Made by a program: the position numbers and the translations under genes. Source: an uncultured Bacilli bacterium (GTDB taxonomy: Bacteria > Bacillota_I > Bacilli_A > RF39 > UBA660). Taken from it: DNA of 64,000 bases. Positions within the stretch are counted from its first letter, which is position 1; every line of letters begins with the position of its first letter. The notes under the pieces were generated by a model. That model had not been told where the DNA came from, ran no database searches, and saw only the letters and a program-made list of their open reading frames with translations. The stretch is taken from positions 1 to 64,000 of the forward strand of contig CAJTUT010000006.1 in the NCBI GenBank assembly GCA_910579455.1, in the 5' to 3' direction. Of this stretch, positions 27,901-36,037 are shown piece after piece.

Positions 27901-29549
27901 GGCTTGTAGGAAGCATAATCTTTATCCCTTAGTTGCCCATTTTCATCATTAAATTTACGATGCTGCAATTCCTTTTCTAAATGTAGAGAAATCTGTTTCA
28001 TTTCATCATTGTTAGTAGCAAAGTATCTAATCGTTCTATCATTACTAAAACAGTGTGGCAACACCTTCAAATAATTCCACAATGAACTATTCTTTTCATT
28101 AGTAAATAGTACGATTTTTAAATCATCATAACTATGAAATGCAATCATTTGAAGAATCAATCCCTCAATAAACTTTTGCTTTTGACGCCCTTCCCCAATA
28201 ATCGCTGTTACATGGTTTTTAACAAAAGATAAGGAAATTGGTACGTCTATTAACATTCTTGATTCAGATGCAACCTTAAAAACAAAATCTTTTAGGTCAT
28301 CCTCATCTAAAGAAAATCTTTTTTGAGGAAAAGTTATATTACCTACAAGCTCCGTAGAACCAATACCTAATCTTAAATCTAGAAAATCTTCCTGATTAAT
28401 TTCTCTTTCCCAAAGATTTCTCTTTTTACTATCAATAATTGCTTTTACAATATCTAAGGGTAAATAATTATCGACTAGAATTTGTTTTTGTATTTTCATT
28501 TGAGCGACAATCTCCTGATGTTTTTGTTCTACATACTCAGTATATTTCTTTTGCCTCAAAACTTCCCTTTTCCTTTGTTGTTTCTTTTGATACTTATCAG
28601 AAAGTAATGGCCAAAGTAACATCGTCATTAACATACCAAAAGTCATAACTAAAGTAGGCATAGCACTGCTTAACTGCATAGTACCATTAATTACCCCTGA
28701 TAAAGAAGAATACCCCATAACAACAGAACTCATAGCCATAGTAAGCATAGGTCCCACTGTATAAATCATAGGCATTTCGTTAGGTTTTTCTCGCTCAGGA
28801 GGATCTTCCACCGTAATATCCACTGATTCGATTTTTGACTTGAATCTAGGAGACCTAAAAAAGAAATCGCCTTCCTTATAAAAGTCCACTACTTCATCTT
28901 CTGGATCATCTTCTACACTCTGTTCCTGAATAATTGGATTCATCAAAGAAAACGTATTACTATCATAACTTACAATATTAGATATATTATTAACAACAAT
29001 ATAATCCTTCATTACAATTATTTTCAATCCTAAAATAAAGATAATATCTCCATAGGATAAGACTTTAGAAGTAACAGCATAATTATTCACATAGGTACCA
29101 TACTTACTATTTAAATCTTTAATAGTCCATACTCCCTTATTATAAGTAAGTTTAGCATGTTGTCTAGAGACCAACGGATAAGAATAATTAATATGAGCAT
29201 TGGGATCATTTCCAATCAAAATATCTCCATTTCTGGTTATTCTTAATTTACTGATTTCTGGTTCAATAGAGGGAGAGCAATATAAAATAACATATTCTCC
29301 ATCTGTATTCACTTTCAAAAAGTATAAATTATATTCCTTTAAGTAAGCAGACCCTAATTCTTTATTTCCAGACATGATTTTCGTCTCAAAATCACTCTTT
29401 ATCTTCCATCTTCCCTCAGAAGCCTCTACATTTATTAAGTTTCTCTCATTACCATTTCTATCATCATCTTTAATCCAATAATTACCGGATATCTTAGTAG
29501 GCAAAGAAAAATTATAAATTTTTGTTTTCTTTATTAATCTAATAATCAT
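24954..29549 (-). CDS. essC: Type VIIb secretion ATPase EssC (FHA domain plus FtsK/SpoIIIE domains)
   Basis: A 1531-aa protein of family-typical size. An FHA domain lies at about residues 100-185 (RITRNGDILIG, SRQHAKL, SKYGTYVN). Two membrane helices are at about 262-320. The first FtsK/SpoIIIE ATPase domain has Walker A GMTGSGKS (about 717) and Walker B FIISDEFAE (about 835). The second domain carries GSTGSGKE, where glutamate replaces Ser/Thr, and a Walker B with Asn. The third is degenerate. This is the usual pattern of one active and two regulatory ATPase units. It powers export of WXG100 proteins. ATG at 29549 is preferred to GTG at 29558. Confidence 0.92.
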   Translation of the reverse strand: MIIRLIKKTKIYNFSLPTKISGNYWIKDDDRNGNERNLINVEASEGRWKIKSDFETKIMSGNKELGSAYLKEYNLYFLKVNTDGEYVILYCSPSIEPEISKLRITRNGDILIGNDPNAHINYSYPLVSRQHAKLTYNKGVWTIKDLNSKYGTYVNNYAVTSKVLSYGDIIFILGLKIIVMKDYIVVNNISNIVSYDSNTFSLMNPIIQEQSVEDDPEDEVVDFYKEGDFFFRSPRFKSKIESVDITVEDPPEREKPNEMPMIYTVGPMLTMAMSSVVMGYSSLSGVINGTMQLSSAMPTLVMTFGMLMTMLLWPLLSDKYQKKQQRKREVLRQKKYTEYVEQKHQEIVAQMKIQKQILVDNYLPLDIVKAIIDSKKRNLWEREINQEDFLDLRLGIGSTELVGNITFPQKRFSLDEDDLKDFVFKVASESRMLIDVPISLSFVKNHVTAIIGEGRQKQKFIEGLILQMIAFHSYDDLKIVLFTNEKNSSLWNYLKVLPHCFSNDRTIRYFATNNDEMKQISLHLEKELQHRKFNDENGQLRDKDYASYKPYYFLITDDYKSVRDLDIIKDVASQDINLGFSLTVVSPKITNLPNECKTFISIGDLKSGVFESELVSKKQKEFVADFDSNLDMFQYAKILANIPIEIEKAEKNIPDAVTFLEMYNVGMIEQLNILNRWKMNDPTKSLQVPIGLDKNGDQFKLDLHEKFYGPHGLVAGMTGSGKSELIISYILSMAVNFHPYEVSFVLIDYKGGGLAGVFQNKENNVRLPHLAGSITNLDTIEMNRALSSIQSELRRRQRMFNKARDTLNESTIDIYKYQRLFREGKVEEPISHLFIISDEFAELKSQQPDFMDQLISTARIGRSLGVHLILATQKPAGVVDDQIWSNSKFKICLKVQDRSDSMDMIKCPDAAALKNPGRFYLQVGYNELFALGQSAWTGAQYYPMEKRKKRVDTDVDFIDHVGNIIKSLDTVENQIQIDSQGEELPNIVRYIINIAEAEGIVIPQLWLDRIPDFIYIEQLKKKYHYQIGSNMELVIGEYDDPDNQKQYLLNLSLADGGNTILFGSTGSGKELLLSSILYSAITTYNPDELNFYILDFGAETLKMFEKAPQVGGILSQNDSEKIENLFKMISQVIEDRKKLFADYNGSYSFYIEHSNRKIPMITIIINNYESFAELYEDYEDVMIQLSREGTKYGVIFILTTSSTNAVRYRLRQNFKQNISLQFNDVSDYSDVIPNVGKKVPSKVYGRGLIEIGNVYEFQTAYPYKPERLSDYIKVISTRLRSICSDYAMRIPVLPEIVSIDFVEEKIGDLSYLPIGIAKSDLSISTFNFKDNPVSIITALDFYGEKRFLRAIIKLVDKVPYQKLVVIDAAKLFGSKDITDNYINNNFDSIASKISQNYQNQKEVYESNDYNDSALKEFPKTTYIIFGISNFLNRISEENREMVGYALSSSKEYNVDNFIIVDSSDKLKGFAYDDWYKNSVDDSQGIWLGNGVSDQYSIKLLSTPRELREEIPDGFGYVIKNGKAVLVKLVIE

Positions 29550-29633
29550 TGGCTCCACCCCAATACTTCTATTCTTTATCCTTTTATACTATTTTATTAT
29601 AACTTCTTTTATGAAGTTTTACAAGTAACAAAG

Positions 29634-30305
29634 TTAGGGTTTTAAATAATTAATAACTCCTCTCGTGATAATTTTACTTATTTTCTTCTGATACTCTTTG
29701 GTCTGTAGTAAATATCGATCATTTTTATTAGATAAGAAACCACACTCTATTAATACTCCTGGAACTCTCGTATTTCGATATAAGTAAAGGTCAGTAGTAA
29801 TATTTTTTCTAGTTTTTATCTTATTTTTAGAAAATTCACTAGTAAGAATCTCACTTAACCTTTTATTATCTTTATTGATATTATTATATAAAACCTCTAC
29901 TCCGCCATAATAATAATCTCGGTACCAATTTAAATGAATGGATAAATACAAATCACTCTTATTTTTCTCAATAAACTTAATCCTTCTATATAAATCACTT
30001 CTTTTTTTACGAACATCATACTTACTAGATAAATCCTCATCTTGATCTCTTGTCATAAAAACAATAGCCCCCTGTTTGGTTAATTCTTTTTCTAATGCTT
30101 TTGATATCTCTAGATTAAGATCTTTTTCTAATATTTTGCCATACCTAGTACCCGGATCACGCCCTCCATGTCCTGGATCAATTGTAATGACTTTTTGAAA
30201 TAAAGGTAATTCCCTACTCTTATTATGTGCTTGTGCAAAGCTTAAGCTAAATACGACTAAAAGTAAAAAAACTAATAAACTTATTTTATATTTCATTCTT
30301 CTCAT
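29634..30305 (-). CDS. N-acetylmuramoyl-L-alanine amidase, CwlD-like
   Basis: A 223-aa protein with an N-terminal membrane/signal segment (about residues 4-25, ending AQAHN) and an Amidase_3 domain: IDPGHGGRDPG (zinc His), EKDLNLEI (zinc Glu), LSIHLNW (zinc His) and VLIECGFLSN (catalytic Glu). Length and layout match CwlD, which in spore formers makes muramic-delta-lactam in the cortex. It lies upstream of essC in the same direction with a 75-bp gap. It may open the wall for secretion, or simply be a neighbour. AGGTGAT precedes ATG. Confidence 0.85.
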   Translation of the reverse strand: MRRMKYKISLLVFLLLVVFSLSFAQAHNKSRELPLFQKVITIDPGHGGRDPGTRYGKILEKDLNLEISKALEKELTKQGAIVFMTRDQDEDLSSKYDVRKKRSDLYRRIKFIEKNKSDLYLSIHLNWYRDYYYGGVEVLYNNINKDNKRLSEILTSEFSKNKIKTRKNITTDLYLYRNTRVPGVLIECGFLSNKNDRYLLQTKEYQKKISKIITRGVINYLKP

Positions 30306-30532
30306 TTTATCACCTAATACTAAATTTTATGTAGTAGGTTCATTATTTTTCCAAAACAAAAAAACATAAAACAATGTTGCTATACATTTTCTAGTTTCTT
30401 GAATTTGGCAAAGCAATAAATATATAAAATTTAATCTTTCCTAATCGATTACTATATCACTATTTCTTTTGAATATTTTATCTATTGATGTCATTACTTC
30501 TATAATAAATAACCATACTACATCAATGAATA

Positions 30533-30599
30533 AACTTCCGAAAAAAATTTTGTTTAGTTGTCAATGATGTGACACCTAAACAAAATTTTTTCGGAAGTT
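30533..30599. repeat. Long near-perfect hairpin (67 nt)
   Basis: Arms 30533-30557 and 30576-30599 are complementary apart from one extra A, giving a 24-bp stem. After a single mismatch, TGTCA and TGACA extend the pairing around a 6-nt loop (ATGATG). No T-run follows on either side, so it is not a standard terminator. It could be the fused ends of a lost mobile element or a MITE remnant. The surrounding gap 30306-30762 shows no gene. Confidence 0.7.
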
Positions 30600-30762
30600 C
30601 AAACTCTTTCTGTTTTAATACCTAAGGAATTCATATCAATAAATTATGAAAAACTATGATAAAGATACTTGTCTATGTAATAAAGGGCAATATAAAACAA
30701 ATAAGTAATACCATTTACTTATTTGTTTTAAAATGAATGATTTATTATTTCTAAATGTATGT

Positions 30763-33384
30763 CTAATTAATCTCAAATCTTTTAATCAATTTAACTGGTT
30801 TTCCATTTGTATCTGTGATATTTATTGATAATTCATAAGTTCCTTTCATCAAGGTATAATTTAAAATATCAATACTCAAATGCTTTGGTGTATCATTATC
30901 TATTGAATATGTTAACTTACTTGGAAGGGAACCACTTCCTATAACAGTTAATTGAATATCATTAGAGGAAACCCAAGAAATGGTTTCATTAAAATCCATA
31001 GAAATAAAATTATTATTAGTAATATTAAATTTAGTTATTTGTACTGAACTATCCAGATTTGGATTATCATTATTTACAGAAGTTGGAATTTTATAATGAT
31101 CAACAAATCCAACCCTATAGTTTCCTTTTTTGTCAACAAACAAAGCCCAAACTCTTGTATTTTTTGTTATTGTAATTCCTTTTAAATTAAGAAGTATCGT
31201 ATTCCCCTCTGCGTTTAATTCTTGTTTTTGGCTTTTTATTGTTCCAGTAATCACATCACTCGCAAAAGGAGTGCTTGAATTATAATCATAAATACCTCCA
31301 TTCCATTCATAAACCCCAAAGTACACAATCCCCTCTTCATCAGAGTAAAATCTTAATTCAGCAGTTTCTTCACCAGTTCTAATAACTTCTTCTCCTGTAA
31401 TTCTTGGAGGATCAAAATGAGAAACAAAAGAACCATCTATTTTTTCTGTTTCAGACACTTGAATTTTAACAGTATATTTATTATCCTTATGACCATAATT
31501 ATCAGGTACAACAATGATATAAGTTAAAAGATCTGGGCTGACAAAAAATTCTGCACCTTTTAAAGTTAAGTTCTTTTCAGTAGGACATATAATTTCAAAA
31601 TCATCTAATGTCAATTCTTTTTCTGGGATTCGATTTAGAGTAAAAACAAAACGATTGGGAATTTCCTCTCTTGCAGAGTTTATCTGATATTTGCCTTGGT
31701 TTATTTGTTTTAGTTGACTAGGAACCTCAATTGGTCCCTTTACCTTAGCAGTATTTTCATAAAAACCTTCTACTACATAATATAAATGATAAGACTTCCC
31801 TGGTGCTAAATCTTTAATAGAAATGATATTATAACCTACCTTGACCAATTCAGATTTTCCATTTGTTTTGATAGATGATTCACTTACTACTTCTTTGGTA
31901 GATGCCTCCTCCAAAACATAATAAATGTATCCTCCCTCATCTAACCCATATAGTTCTAATGTAGCTTCCTCGTCTGATACTCTTTCCACTACTACTTTAT
32001 TAACGTTTGGATTTGCATAATCAGTATCAAAATCTTTACTAATTATGTTTCCATTTGGAAGAGTAATATATAAAGCATAAGAATCATTTTTATAGTATGA
32101 TGTGGTTAATGTATATGTCTTTTTATCTGTAGTTGTGAGATTATATAAAGTGATGCTTTTTCCTGCATTACAAATGACAGAAATGTCTTTAATAGTTAAA
32201 TTATCTACTTCCTTCGATAATGTAAAACTCACTACTCCTTGTGCAGTTGATATGGCACTTTCAATTTTGATTTCCTTTTCTTGTCTAACTAAAATATTAT
32301 CTGTATTTTCCATCAGTACAGGAGTATTCGTAAGATTTGTATAAATTCTTGTGTTCTTAGCATTAATTGTGGTCTCTATAATAGTTCCATTCCCAGAAAC
32401 TATTGTATTATCTCCATTATTGTTAAACTTAGTAATTGTATTCCCATTATTTACATAAATAGTACTTTTGGTATGATTTGTTAATGTAGTAATTGGTGCA
32501 TTCACAATAATTTTAGCACTATCTCCTAAATTGGTTAGGTTATTTACTTTTTTATTCACTGCAACTAATCCTTGAGTGCTTAATGAAACAGTATGAACAG
32601 GAACATTTAAAACCACTTCAGAAGTTTCATTAACCTTTATATTTGATATCAGTTTTTCTCCATTAATTTCAACATTACCATTTATCATGGCAGACTGTAT
32701 TGTACTTCCCTTTTGTAAATTAACAGTAGGTCCTTCTAATTCCTTATTCATAGTAGTAACTGTTCTCATTCTAAGTAATGAAAACTGGGCTAGCTGTTTT
32801 ACTGTAGTTAAAGTCGAAATATTAGAGTTCATAATATCTAACTGATATTTTCCTGATCCTTCTAATATCAGCCCTCCTTTAATTTCTATAGTATCCAGAA
32901 TAATTTTTACATTATCCTTAATATTTGAACTAATTGTAACATTATTATATTTTTTATTTCCTACAATATATGTTCCATTTTTTATCATAGCATTAGTAAT
33001 GATCAAATCTTCTAACTTTTGATTTCCCTCTGGTTTAGTGATACTTCCAGAACCACTTGGTTTCGATGGTGAAGTTGGTACTATGGTTTCATTTCTATTT
33101 ACTTTTTTACTACCATTAGTAAGGCCTCCATAGACTGATTTCATTGAATGATCCACTTCTAACTCATTATTATTTTTCATGGTATCTTCTTCCATATCAG
33201 TCTTCTCTATTGGATCCTCCTCTTCTAAATCCTCATCATTATCCATTATGGAATCTTCATTTATATATTGCTTTGATTGATTATCCTTTAATTTATTTTG
33301 ATTCATGATAAAATAAGCACTTCCAGCTACTACCCCAACAATCACAATCCCTGTAATAGTAATTAACTTTAATCTTATTTTCAT
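30763..33384 (-). CDS. Large membrane-anchored surface protein with Ig/FN3-like and beta-solenoid-like regions
   Basis: An 873-aa protein. A basic N-terminus and one helix (about residues 8-27) anchor it. An acidic linker (about 35-85) and a proline/serine segment (PTSPSKPSGSGS) follow. Residues about 125-370 are a series of short Val/Ile/Thr/Asn strands like a parallel beta-helix. The rest consists of beta-sandwich-like units with repeated boundaries (DFDTDYANPNV, SHFDPPRI) and SDEEATLELYGLDEGG / GEETAELRFYSDEEG repeats. No LPXTG or catalytic motif is seen. It is probably an adhesin or wall-spanning protein. Single gene with its own promoter. Confidence 0.65.
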   Translation of the reverse strand: MKIRLKLITITGIVIVGVVAGSAYFIMNQNKLKDNQSKQYINEDSIMDNDEDLEEEDPIEKTDMEEDTMKNNNELEVDHSMKSVYGGLTNGSKKVNRNETIVPTSPSKPSGSGSITKPEGNQKLEDLIITNAMIKNGTYIVGNKKYNNVTISSNIKDNVKIILDTIEIKGGLILEGSGKYQLDIMNSNISTLTTVKQLAQFSLLRMRTVTTMNKELEGPTVNLQKGSTIQSAMINGNVEINGEKLISNIKVNETSEVVLNVPVHTVSLSTQGLVAVNKKVNNLTNLGDSAKIIVNAPITTLTNHTKSTIYVNNGNTITKFNNNGDNTIVSGNGTIIETTINAKNTRIYTNLTNTPVLMENTDNILVRQEKEIKIESAISTAQGVVSFTLSKEVDNLTIKDISVICNAGKSITLYNLTTTDKKTYTLTTSYYKNDSYALYITLPNGNIISKDFDTDYANPNVNKVVVERVSDEEATLELYGLDEGGYIYYVLEEASTKEVVSESSIKTNGKSELVKVGYNIISIKDLAPGKSYHLYYVVEGFYENTAKVKGPIEVPSQLKQINQGKYQINSAREEIPNRFVFTLNRIPEKELTLDDFEIICPTEKNLTLKGAEFFVSPDLLTYIIVVPDNYGHKDNKYTVKIQVSETEKIDGSFVSHFDPPRITGEEVIRTGEETAELRFYSDEEGIVYFGVYEWNGGIYDYNSSTPFASDVITGTIKSQKQELNAEGNTILLNLKGITITKNTRVWALFVDKKGNYRVGFVDHYKIPTSVNNDNPNLDSSVQITKFNITNNNFISMDFNETISWVSSNDIQLTVIGSGSLPSKLTYSIDNDTPKHLSIDILNYTLMKGTYELSINITDTNGKPVKLIKRFEIN

Positions 33385-33407
33385 CTAACTCTTCCTTTCT
33401 TCACCAT

Positions 33408-33436
33408 ATTATTACATACTTTTCTCTTGAAGTCAA
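33408..33436 (-). promoter_or_regulatory. Promoter of the large surface protein gene
   Basis: On the minus strand TTGACT (33431-33436), a 17-bp spacer and AATAAT (33408-33413) stand 24 bp before the start codon. The remaining 33437-33686 is AT-rich and shows no gene or repeat. Confidence 0.55.
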
Positions 33437-33686
33437 CCAATTGTAAATAGATAGAGTAAATATGTGTAAACTTTACGTTTTAAATTTTTAATAAAAATCC
33501 ACATCTATCTCTAAAACATGGTAAAAAAAGAGTAAATGATCTTGCAAAAAATTTAATATCACTCATCTTAACAGTAAAATGACACTACTATAAAAAATCA
33601 TTATTTCTTTATTGAATTTGTTCATACTATTAGACAATGACTAGAATTTGGAAATATATTAATAAAGTCATGAAAGCTTAAAAATG

Positions 33687-33761
33687 CTATTGTTTTTTAT
33701 ATTTTTTTTCTAATTCTGTTTTCCCTGTACCCATATAAGCCATAATTAATAGTTTTTCCAT
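33687..33761 (-). pseudogene. Truncated P-loop (kinase-like) gene fragment
   Basis: A 24-codon frame begins one base after the stop of the APH gene, behind GAGGAG, and reads into MAYMGTGKTELEKKY, the start of a P-loop NTPase (GTGKT), before stopping at TAG (33687). Proteins that start this way are normally 150-200 aa nucleotide-kinase-like proteins, so this is the preserved 5' end of a truncated last gene in the operon. It cannot be functional. Confidence 0.65.
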
Positions 33762-33762
33762 T

Positions 33763-34884
33763 TTATTTACTCCTCTTTGAATTTTTATTTGCTAGAGAAA
33801 AAATTTCTACTAATTCACTTAAATGTTTTTGTCCCTTTTCAATCTTATCTTTGAATTCTGGCGTTTGCAAATAGGTATATCTTGTAATCCTTAATGCCAT
33901 TTTTGATATAGTGTATCTTAGTCTCATTAATTGGAACATCTCATCAAAATTATCATACACCGGTGTTTCACTAAAATACCCTTTTAGAAATGGCTTTATT
34001 CTTTCAGGATCAAAGAATGTGGACCAACAAGCGATTTCTTGTATTGGATTTCCTGCAACACATTCATCCCAGTCAATAATACCAGTTATCGTATCACCAT
34101 TAGTTAATAAATTCCAATCTGCAAAATCATTATGAATTAAAACTGAAGTATTTGAATTTAATAATTCGTTATCTTTAAATAATTCCTTCATATTACTTGC
34201 CACTTCTTTAGTTAGAATATGATAATTTACTAATCTTTCTAAATTTTCCTCTAACCCAGCATTGATAGAATTTTTTAAAGATTGATGTTTTCCGATAAGC
34301 TTTCCATTTTTAGCTTGTTCATTATCAAATGGTCCAAATCCACTTACCTTAATTTTATGTAATTCTGCCATGGTTTTACCTATCTCATAAACAAGTTGTT
34401 CTTCTTTTTCAGGATGTTCTTTTAAAAAGAATTGTACTGTAGATCCATTTAACTTCTCTATTACTTGATAAGATACATCACTTTCATTTTCTAATTCATG
34501 AATAGAATAGGTTTCATAAGCAGGAAGGGCATTTTCTAATGCAATTTTTGATGTTAAACTTTCAGCATAAAAATAACCATTTCTAACTCCCTTTGGATGA
34601 CATCTTATAATAACTTCTTTACCACTTTCTAAAACTCCAACTCTTATGGAATTAACATTTCCTAAACTTGTCTCTGCCTTTTCATCAAAAGGTTTAATAT
34701 ATGCTAGTTTATTATCTTTTAATGAATCATTAATTTTATCTAACAATTCTTCGTTAGTGATAGCAGAATGCCTATCTTTCCATATCATCGCAGCTTCTTC
34801 AGCACTTATTTTTCTATCTGTTTGCCAGTAAAAACAATCTGATCTATCACTAATTCTTTGGTTTATTTCACGTAAATTCATCAT
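33763..34884 (-). CDS. Aminoglycoside phosphotransferase (APH) family kinase
   Basis: A 373-aa cytoplasmic protein. The kinase-like catalytic segment is clear: HNDFADWNLL (catalytic Asp, Mg-binding Asn) and IIDWDECVAGNP (DFG-equivalent Asp). An N-terminal extension of about 80 residues precedes the APH fold. The family phosphorylates antibiotics, choline, homoserine or other small alcohols, and sequence alone does not give the substrate. It is the fourth gene of a compact operon with SDR, deoxyribosyltransferase-like and HAD genes. AGGAGG precedes ATGATG (34884/34881). Confidence 0.75.
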   Translation of the reverse strand: MMNLREINQRISDRSDCFYWQTDRKISAEEAAMIWKDRHSAITNEELLDKINDSLKDNKLAYIKPFDEKAETSLGNVNSIRVGVLESGKEVIIRCHPKGVRNGYFYAESLTSKIALENALPAYETYSIHELENESDVSYQVIEKLNGSTVQFFLKEHPEKEEQLVYEIGKTMAELHKIKVSGFGPFDNEQAKNGKLIGKHQSLKNSINAGLEENLERLVNYHILTKEVASNMKELFKDNELLNSNTSVLIHNDFADWNLLTNGDTITGIIDWDECVAGNPIQEIACWSTFFDPERIKPFLKGYFSETPVYDNFDEMFQLMRLRYTISKMALRITRYTYLQTPEFKDKIEKGQKHLSELVEIFSLANKNSKRSK

Positions 34885-34906
34885 ATTCCTCCTAAATTTG
34901 ATTACA

Positions 34907-35677
34907 TTAAATTATACTTTTTTCTAGTTTCTTACTATCAGAATATATAGTATCTACAAAATCTGTAAATTCATCATAACTATCTATTTTATAGTCTGTA
35001 ATATCATCAATTTTTTCCCTATCTATATCAGCATACTTATCATATATATTAACCACTTCAATTCCTGCTTTATTTGCTGCTAAAACGCCAGTATAAGAGT
35101 CTTCAAATATTAAACATTCATTTGGTGTAGTATGATAATACTCTACTATTTTATTATAAATTTCAGGATGGGGCTTTTTATACTTTACATCTTCTTTTCT
35201 AATAATTAAATCAAAATCTTTATTTATACACATTTGTTCTGCCATTTTCTTATTTTTATTAGAATAAATATCTAATTGCACTTGTGTTGTCATAGTAGCA
35301 AGAACAACAGTAAACCCTAAACTTTTAAGTTTTAAAATAAGTTCTACAGATCCTGGCTTAAAATCCATTTCTTTTTCTAATATTTTATTAGAAATATCCC
35401 ATCTTACTTTAAGTAATTCTTCTGCATTAATACTAAGTCCATACTTTTTGATTAAATACTCAACATATGTTAAATAGGAATCTCCTTTCGGATTACTATT
35501 TAAAAATTCATCTCTTTGTTTTTGAATAATATCTAAATCTATAGTTATCCTACCATATTCTTCCATTAGTTTTTGATCAGTTCTATTCCACACGCCTATT
35601 GAATCAATCAACGTACCATCCATATCAAAAATGATATACTTTTTATCCTCTAATTTAAGTTCATCTAATTTCTTCAT
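34907..35677 (-). CDS. HAD-superfamily hydrolase (beta-phosphoglucomutase/phosphatase-like)
   Basis: A 256-aa protein with all HAD motifs: IFDMDGTLIDS (nucleophile and acid/base Asp, about residues 17-27), motif II VVLATMTT, motif III lysine in VKYKKPHPEIY, and motif IV IFEDSYTGVLAA. The helical cap between motifs I and II places it in subclass I with beta-phosphoglucomutase and small-sugar phosphatases. It probably dephosphorylates a sugar or nucleotide-derived phosphate. Gap to the APH gene is 22 bp. Confidence 0.85.
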   Translation of the reverse strand: MKKLDELKLEDKKYIIFDMDGTLIDSIGVWNRTDQKLMEEYGRITIDLDIIQKQRDEFLNSNPKGDSYLTYVEYLIKKYGLSINAEELLKVRWDISNKILEKEMDFKPGSVELILKLKSLGFTVVLATMTTQVQLDIYSNKNKKMAEQMCINKDFDLIIRKEDVKYKKPHPEIYNKIVEYYHTTPNECLIFEDSYTGVLAANKAGIEVVNIYDKYADIDREKIDDITDYKIDSYDEFTDFVDTIYSDSKKLEKSII

Positions 35678-35706
35678 ATCTATTCTACTTCTCCTACAAA
35701 ATATTT

Positions 35707-36012
35707 TTAAAATAAATCTGTATAATAAAGAATTTCCTTATTTAAAGATTTTGCAAACTCAATTTCACTTTTTGTACTATTTCCTATATAATTATCTACA
35801 TTAACAACTAAAATAGCATCAGCTAATTTTATTCTTTCTTTATGCATTTTATCAAGCATGAGAGCCTCTTCCTCTGTAAAATCATCTTTATTAGGTTTAC
35901 TTGGATTATAAATAGGGACTAGCATACAATTTCCCTTTAACTCCATTTTTTCTGTTACTTCCATCATTTCCTTATAAAATTTTAAACTACCACATACTGT
36001 TATTATTTTCAT
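35707..36012 (-). CDS. Nucleoside 2-deoxyribosyltransferase-like protein
   Basis: A 101-aa protein starting MKIITVCGSLKFYKEMMEV and containing LADAILVVNVDNYIGNSTKSEIEFA, the arrangement of the nucleoside 2-deoxyribosyltransferase/DNPH1-like fold: an N-terminal CGS nucleotide loop and a glutamate near the C-terminus in SEIEFA. It is shorter than true NDTs (about 150 aa) and nearer to small DUF4406-type relatives. Likely acts on a nucleoside or nucleotide (inference). It sits between the SDR and HAD genes, 25-30 bp from each. Confidence 0.6.
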   Translation of the reverse strand: MKIITVCGSLKFYKEMMEVTEKMELKGNCMLVPIYNPSKPNKDDFTEEEALMLDKMHKERIKLADAILVVNVDNYIGNSTKSEIEFAKSLNKEILYYTDLF

Positions 36013-36037
36013 AAAATACCTACTTTCAACTTTATTA

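Noticed and set aside
24954..29549. The FtsK/SpoIIIE-domain protein as a DNA translocase
   Set aside because: The FHA domain, three ATPase units, paired membrane helices and the YukD-like neighbour fit EssC. FtsK would have an N-terminal four-helix membrane domain and a gamma domain.
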